From contig NZ_CP155619.1 of NCBI RefSeq assembly GCF_039697315.1, positions 2,356,001 through 2,420,000 of the forward strand: a stretch of 64,000 nucleotides of DNA. The letters run 5' to 3'. The translations under genes were made by a program, and so were the position numbers. Positions 60,058 through 64,000 of the stretch are shown here, piece after piece; the first letter of the stretch is position 1, and every line of letters starts with the position of its first letter. Under the pieces are notes generated by a model that was not told where the DNA came from, searched no databases, and was given only the letters and a program-made list of their open reading frames with translations. Source of the DNA: Pseudomonas abietaniphila. GTDB lineage: Bacteria > Pseudomonadota > Gammaproteobacteria > Pseudomonadales > Pseudomonadaceae.

Positions 60058-60601
60058 GGTGTATATCCGTTATCGAGGGTGATGCCTATGCCCCTTTCCG
60101 CCCTTACGGCGGGTCACTTTTTCCAAGAGCCGAAATGTCGGACCACGAAAAAGTAACCAAAAAGGCCTGCTCCTGGTTTGGCCCTCCTCCGTCGGGTTCC
60201 TTCACTCCGGCGATGCCTGCACCCAAGTCGCGATGTGTTTCGTCTGGACTATCGAGTACGAAGATCAAAAGCAAAGCAAGAACAGAGCTGCGAATGACCG
60301 CTCTGCTTTTGATTCTGCCGAAGGCGTAGGAGCGCGGCTTGTCCCGCGATCTGCCGGGAACCGGCAGCAATCCCTGTGAATACGGTGTGTCAGGTACAAC
60401 CGAGTCGTCTGATTTTGCTACCGCTGCGCGGTAGATCGCGGGACAAGCCACGCTCCTACAGGTAGTGCGTCAAGCTGATGTTTCTGTTTCTACTGTTGAT
60501 TTTGCTTTCGACATCAAGGGTGCAGACACCACCTACAAAAATGACCCGCTGTAAGAGCGGGACCGTAATCCGCCGTTACCGCAGAAACGGATATTCACAC
60601 C
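60058..60601. mobile_element. 544-bp non-coding element with ~65-nt imperfect inverted ends
   Basis: The left end (60058-60122) runs GGTGTATATCCGTTATCGAG ... CCCTTACGGCGGGTCACTTT. Reading the right end (60537-60601) on the opposite strand gives GGTGTGAATATCCGTTTCTG ... CTCTTACAGCGGGTCATTTT. The two arms align over about 65 nt with scattered mismatches. The interior holds a further dyad around GATCAAAAGCA / TGCTTTTGATT (about 60262-60315) and a complete REP doublet. No transposase is present; an open frame at 60135-60329 has no support. This looks like a MITE-like repeat. Confidence 0.6.
60325..60461. repeat. REP doublet inside the inverted-end element
   Basis: CGTAGGAGCGCGGCTTGTCC is mirrored by GGACAAGCCACGCTCCTACA, with CCGCGATCTGCCGG and GTAGATCGCGG inner arms. 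Same family as the copies at 38.6 and 59.1 kb. Confidence 0.87.
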
Positions 60602-60634
60602 ATCCAAAAGCCAACAATCAGAAAACCAGAAAAC

Positions 60635-60961
60635 CTACTTATCAGGCATCGGCATCGGAAACGGCATCACATTCCCGGTCTGACGCGCCTCGCTGATCTT
60701 CGCCGTCCCCATCCGCTCGACCTCATCGATGCGCACGATCGAATGCATCGGCACGAAACTGCGCACCACACCGTCGAACTGCGCCTTCAACTTCTCTTCG
60801 CTAGGGTCCACCACCACCGTCGTACGCTCACCAAAGACGAACTCCTCGACCTCCAGGAAGCCCCACAGATCACTCTGATAGATCTGCTTGGCGTACATTT
60901 CGTACACCTGTCCCTGGTTGAGAAAAATCACCTTGTAGATTGGAGCTTCGCGTTTGGTCAT
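60635..60961 (-). CDS. DUF1820 family protein
   Basis: A 108-aa cytoplasmic protein of unknown function, conserved in Pseudomonas next to miaB. PIYKVIFLNQGQVYEMYAKQ and LWGFLEVEEFVFGERTTVVV form a compact beta-rich domain, followed by SFVPMHSIVRIDEVERMGTA and a Pro/Met-rich tail (MPFPMPMPDK). It diverges from miaB with a 129-nt gap that should hold both promoters. Confidence 0.86.
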   Translation of the reverse strand: MTKREAPIYKVIFLNQGQVYEMYAKQIYQSDLWGFLEVEEFVFGERTTVVVDPSEEKLKAQFDGVVRSFVPMHSIVRIDEVERMGTAKISEARQTGNVMPFPMPMPDK

Positions 60962-61090
60962 AACAGGCAGGCAATGATCGGGGTTTGAAAAAGGGCGCGA
61001 ACTATAACATGCCGCTCGGTAGACGACGCTAGGAACCCGAGGCCATGGTCACTATAATGCGCGGTTCTTTGAATCACCTGATGAACCCGC

Positions 61091-62419
61091 ATGGCCAAGA
61101 AGCTTTACATCGAAACCCACGGTTGCCAGATGAACGAGTACGACAGCTCGCGCATGGTCGACCTGCTGGGCGAACATCAAGCACTGGAAGTCACCGCTCG
61201 CGCGGAAGATGCCGACGTCATCCTGCTTAACACCTGCTCCATCCGTGAGCGGGCGCAGGACCGCGTCTACTCCCAGCTTGGCCGCTGGCGCGAACTGAAA
61301 CTGGCCAATCCTGAGATGGTGATTGCCGTCGGTGGTTGCGTCGCCAGTCAGGAAGGCGCGGCGATTCGTGATCGCGCGCCTTACGTGGACGTGGTCTTTG
61401 GCCCGCAGACGCTGCACCGCCTGCCGGACATGATCGACGCCGCACGCGCCACCCGCCTGCCTCAGGTCGACGTGTCTTTCCCGGAAATCGAGAAGTTCGA
61501 CCATTTGCCCGAGCCGCGCGTCGATGGCCCGAGTGCTTATGTGTCGGTCATGGAGGGTTGCAGCAAGTACTGCACGTTCTGCGTGGTGCCCTACACCCGC
61601 GGCGAAGAAGTCAGCCGCCCGTTCGATGACGTTATCACCGAGGTTTTCCATCTGGCGGAAAACGGCGTGCGCGAAGTGACGCTGCTTGGCCAGAACGTCA
61701 ACGGTTATCGCGGCACGACCCATGACGGTCGCGTTGCGGACCTGGCTGAACTGATTCGCGTGGTGGCGGCCATCGACGGCATCGACCGTATCCGCTACAC
61801 CACCTCGCACCCGCTGGAGTTCTCGGACAGCCTGATCCAGGCCCACGCCGAAGTCCCCGAACTGGTCAAACACCTGCACTTGCCGGTGCAGTCGGGCTCG
61901 GACCGTATTCTGGCGGCGATGAAACGCAACCACACGGTGCTTGAGTACAAATCTCGCCTGCGCAAACTGCGCGCGGCGGTGCCCGACATCTGCATCAGCT
62001 CGGACTTCATCGTCGGCTTCCCTGGCGAAACCGAGAAGGACCACCAGCAGACCATGAAGCTGGTCGAAGACGTCGGCATGGACTTCTCGTTTTCCTTTGT
62101 TTACAGCGCCCGACCAGGCACGCCTGCCGCGGACCTCGCCGATGACACCCCGGAAGAGGTGAAGAAAGAGCGACTGAAGCAACTGCAGGACCTGATCAAC
62201 CGCCAGGGCTTCGAAATCAGCCGCAAGATGGCGGGGACCGTGCAGCGCATCCTGGTGACCGACTACTCGAAGAAAGACCCGGGCGAGCTGCAAGGCCGTA
62301 CCGAGAACAACCGCATCGTCAACTTCCGCTGCGACAACCCGAAGCTGATCGGTCAGTTCGCCGACGTCTACATCGACAGCGCGCAACCGCATTCGCTGCG
62401 CGGGTCGTTGTTGCAGTAA
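61091..62419 (+). CDS. miaB: tRNA-2-methylthio-N6-dimethylallyladenosine synthase MiaB
   Basis: A 442-aa radical-SAM methylthiotransferase acting on A37 of tRNA. The N-terminal cluster cysteines are Cys12, Cys49 and Cys83; the radical-SAM Cys157, Cys161 and Cys164 lie in [38 protein letters not shown] and [20 protein letters not shown] follow. The C-terminal TRAM domain (about 375-440) binds RNA. ybeZ and ybeY follow in the usual order, with a REP doublet in between. Confidence 0.96.
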   Translation: MAKKLYIETHGCQMNEYDSSRMVDLLGEHQALEVTARAEDADVILLNTCSIRERAQDRVYSQLGRWRELKLANPEMVIAVGGCVASQEGAAIRDRAPYVDVVFGPQTLHRLPDMIDAARATRLPQVDVSFPEIEKFDHLPEPRVDGPSAYVSVMEGCSKYCTFCVVPYTRGEEVSRPFDDVITEVFHLAENGVREVTLLGQNVNGYRGTTHDGRVADLAELIRVVAAIDGIDRIRYTTSHPLEFSDSLIQAHAEVPELVKHLHLPVQSGSDRILAAMKRNHTVLEYKSRLRKLRAAVPDICISSDFIVGFPGETEKDHQQTMKLVEDVGMDFSFSFVYSARPGTPAADLADDTPEEVKKERLKQLQDLINRQGFEISRKMAGTVQRILVTDYSKKDPGELQGRTENNRIVNFRCDNPKLIGQFADVYIDSAQPHSLRGSLLQ

Positions 62420-62479
62420 GGCCGAAACGCTCGCATCTGGGAGGCGATACGCCAAAGACTTTGCGGACGACTGCATGAC

Positions 62480-62571
62480 CTGTGGGAGCGAATTCATTCG
62501 CGAGGCGTACTATCAGGCGATAAATCCTTATCGACAGTACGGGCCTGTCGCGAATGAATTCGCGCCTACAG
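62480..62571. repeat. REP doublet (GAATTCATTCGC family) between miaB and ybeZ
   Basis: CTGTGGGAGCGAATTCATTC is mirrored by GAATGAATTCGCGCCTACAG. It is unusual among these copies in lying between two genes of the same direction. Confidence 0.86.
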
Positions 62572-62708
62572 GGTCATGCATCCGGCTTGACGACAATGTG
62601 CGATTGCACCCGTGACCCAACCATTAGTAAGTGAGCCCTTTCGGACACCGTCCACAGGGGTTATCCTTCATTTCACCTTTATTGCCGTCGGGCGGCTAAA
62701 AAACCACT

Positions 62709-63713
62709 TTGAACGCACCTATCGAACCACATCGTTTCAGCCTCGAACCTATCGAGGCTCACCGCTTCGCCAATCTGTGCGGGCAATTCGACGAGCATTT
62801 GCGCTTGATCGAACAGCGCCTGGACATCGAGATCCGCAATCGCGGAGGCCAGTTCGAGATGATCGGTGAGCGAAAACAAACCACTTCGGCAGAAAACCTG
62901 CTGCGCAGGCTGTACCGGGAAACCAAAAGTACCGAGCTGTCGCCAGACATGGTGCATCTGTTCCTGCAGGAGTCCGGCGTTGAAGAGCTGGATAACCACC
63001 CTGCCGCCGAAGTCGGCGTAGCCCTGCGTACCAAGAAAGGCATGATTCGCCCTCGCGGCCTGAATCAGCAGCGGTACGTGAAGGAAATCCTCGCCAACGA
63101 CATCAACTTCGGCATCGGGCCAGCCGGTACCGGCAAGACCTACCTTGCCGTGGCTGCCGCTGTCGACGCGCTGGAGCGAGAGCAGATTCGCCGCATCCTG
63201 CTGGTGCGTCCGGCGGTCGAAGCAGGCGAAAAGCTTGGCTTCCTGCCCGGCGACCTGGCGCAAAAGATCGACCCTTACCTGCGACCGCTCTACGACGCGC
63301 TGTACGAGATGCTGGGCTTCGAATACGTGGCCAAGCTGATCGAAAAGCAGGTCATCGAAGTCGCGCCGCTGGCCTACATGCGTGGCCGGACCCTTAATAA
63401 CAGCTTCATCATTCTCGACGAGAGTCAGAACACCACTGTCGAGCAGATGAAGATGTTCCTGACCCGTATAGGCTTCGGCTCAACGGCCGTGATCACCGGT
63501 GACATCACCCAGATCGACCTGCCAAAAGGCACGAAATCCGGTCTGACCCACGTCATCGAAGTGCTCAAGGACGTGCCGGGCATCAGCTTCACCCACTTCA
63601 AGCCCAAAGACGTCGTGCGCCACCCGCTGGTGCAGCGCATTGTCGAGGCGTACGAGCGCTTCGAGGAGCGCAACGATCAGAACGGCTCACGGGACAACCG
63701 CCGCGATGCTTGA
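62709..63713 (+). CDS. ybeZ: PhoH-family ATPase YbeZ
   Basis: A 334-aa PhoH-like P-loop ATPase that works with YbeY in rRNA and ribosome quality control. The start is TTG at 62709 ([20 protein letters not shown]), the usual N-terminus in Pseudomonas. Residues 20-100 are the N-terminal domain; Walker [18 protein letters not shown] is at 137-144 and Walker [12 protein letters not shown] has Asp237/Glu238; [14 protein letters not shown] is motif III. Its stop overlaps the ybeY start by 8 nt. Confidence 0.93.
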   Translation: MNAPIEPHRFSLEPIEAHRFANLCGQFDEHLRLIEQRLDIEIRNRGGQFEMIGERKQTTSAENLLRRLYRETKSTELSPDMVHLFLQESGVEELDNHPAAEVGVALRTKKGMIRPRGLNQQRYVKEILANDINFGIGPAGTGKTYLAVAAAVDALEREQIRRILLVRPAVEAGEKLGFLPGDLAQKIDPYLRPLYDALYEMLGFEYVAKLIEKQVIEVAPLAYMRGRTLNNSFIILDESQNTTVEQMKMFLTRIGFGSTAVITGDITQIDLPKGTKSGLTHVIEVLKDVPGISFTHFKPKDVVRHPLVQRIVEAYERFEERNDQNGSRDNRRDA

Positions 63714-64000
63714 GCTGGATCTGCAGGTCGCCAGTCAAGCCAGCGCGCCGAGCGAAGCCCAATTCCGCCTCTGGTGTGAAATGGGCCTGCGCCAGCGTTC
63801 GGCGGATTCTGAGATGACCATCCGCCTCGTCGACGAAGCCGAAGGCCGGGAACTGAACCACACCTGGCGGCACAAAGACTACGCCACCAACGTGCTGTCG
63901 TTTCCCGCCGATGTACCCGATGAACTCCTGGATATCCCGTTACTGGGCGATCTGGTGATCTGCGCTCCCGTCGTGGCCCGCGAGGCTGCCGAACAGGGCA
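63706..64000 (+). CDS. ybeY: Endoribonuclease YbeY (3' end outside window)
   Basis: The first 98 codons: [20 protein letters not shown], then [20 protein letters not shown] and [15 protein letters not shown], a signature of the UPF0054/YbeY rRNA maturation nuclease. [20 protein letters not shown] follows. The zinc-binding H-x3-H-x5-H motif lies beyond the right window edge. ATG 63706 overlaps the end of ybeZ, so the two are coupled. Confidence 0.93.
   Translation, partial: MLELDLQVASQASAPSEAQFRLWCEMGLRQRSADSEMTIRLVDEAEGRELNHTWRHKDYATNVLSFPADVPDELLDIPLLGDLVICAPVVAREAAEQG

Noticed and set aside
60135..60329. Small plus-strand frame of 64 codons inside the inverted-end element
   Set aside because: It overlaps the repeat arms and the REP doublet and has no ribosome binding site; part of a repeated non-coding element.

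Overview
The window looks like a chromosomal segment of a fluorescent-type Pseudomonas, probably near the P. syringae/P. fluorescens groups. Three things point there: the conserved miaB–ybeZ–ybeY and thiD–thiE–hemL gene orders, the DUF1820, DUF2788 and amn/rluE neighbours, and many intergenic REP doublets of the Pseudomonas kind (cores such as GTGGGAGCGAATTCATTCGC and GTAGGAGCGTGGCTTGTCCC). No tRNA, rRNA, CRISPR array, insertion sequence or prophage was seen.

Bases 1-7.6 kb hold a type I secretion system on the minus strand (ABC exporter, HlyD adaptor, TolC-like outer membrane channel). It diverges from an unrecognised 294-aa protein and a cysteine-free RTX/DUF4214 protein that is the obvious export substrate. 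Bases 7.7-17.4 kb are glycan genes on the plus strand: two very large GT2 glycosyltransferases, then a visibly AT-richer stretch with a GT4-like transferase, an unrecognised protein, a SAM methyltransferase and an alpha/beta hydrolase.

Bases 17.7-35.4 kb form an ABC-transporter-dependent D-rhamnose O-antigen (common polysaccharide antigen) locus. WbpW, Gmd and Rmd make GDP-D-rhamnose. A three-domain GT4 polymerase and a separate GT4 build the chain on the cytoplasmic face. A methyltransferase with a coiled coil probably caps it, and Wzm/Wzt with a C-terminal glycan-binding domain export it. A Gtr-like trio (DUF6311-type GT-C, GtrB, GtrA) probably adds side branches in the periplasm. An acyltransferase and a further methyltransferase lie on the minus strand inside the locus. 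The secretion system, RTX protein and O-antigen genes lie directly side by side, as in the Caulobacter S-layer locus, which suggests an O-antigen-associated surface protein.

Bases 35.5-64 kb are ordinary core genome: RhlE, an EamA exporter, a DnaQ-like exonuclease, a NYN-domain protein, DUF2076, YciC, an EEP hydrolase, HrpB, a lipoprotein, a FieF-type metal exporter, a Gln-rich DUF6515 protein, an Lrp/AsnC regulator, DUF2788, RluE, Amn, AidB, a 7TMR-DISM histidine kinase, ThiD, ThiE, HemL, a Sel1-repeat protein, DUF1820, MiaB, YbeZ and the start of YbeY. The gaps between them are rich in repeats: REP doublets of three families, a tandem REP array at 46.6-47.2 kb, a string of hairpins between 30-bp direct repeats at 39.5 kb, and a 544-bp element with long inverted ends at 60.1-60.6 kb.
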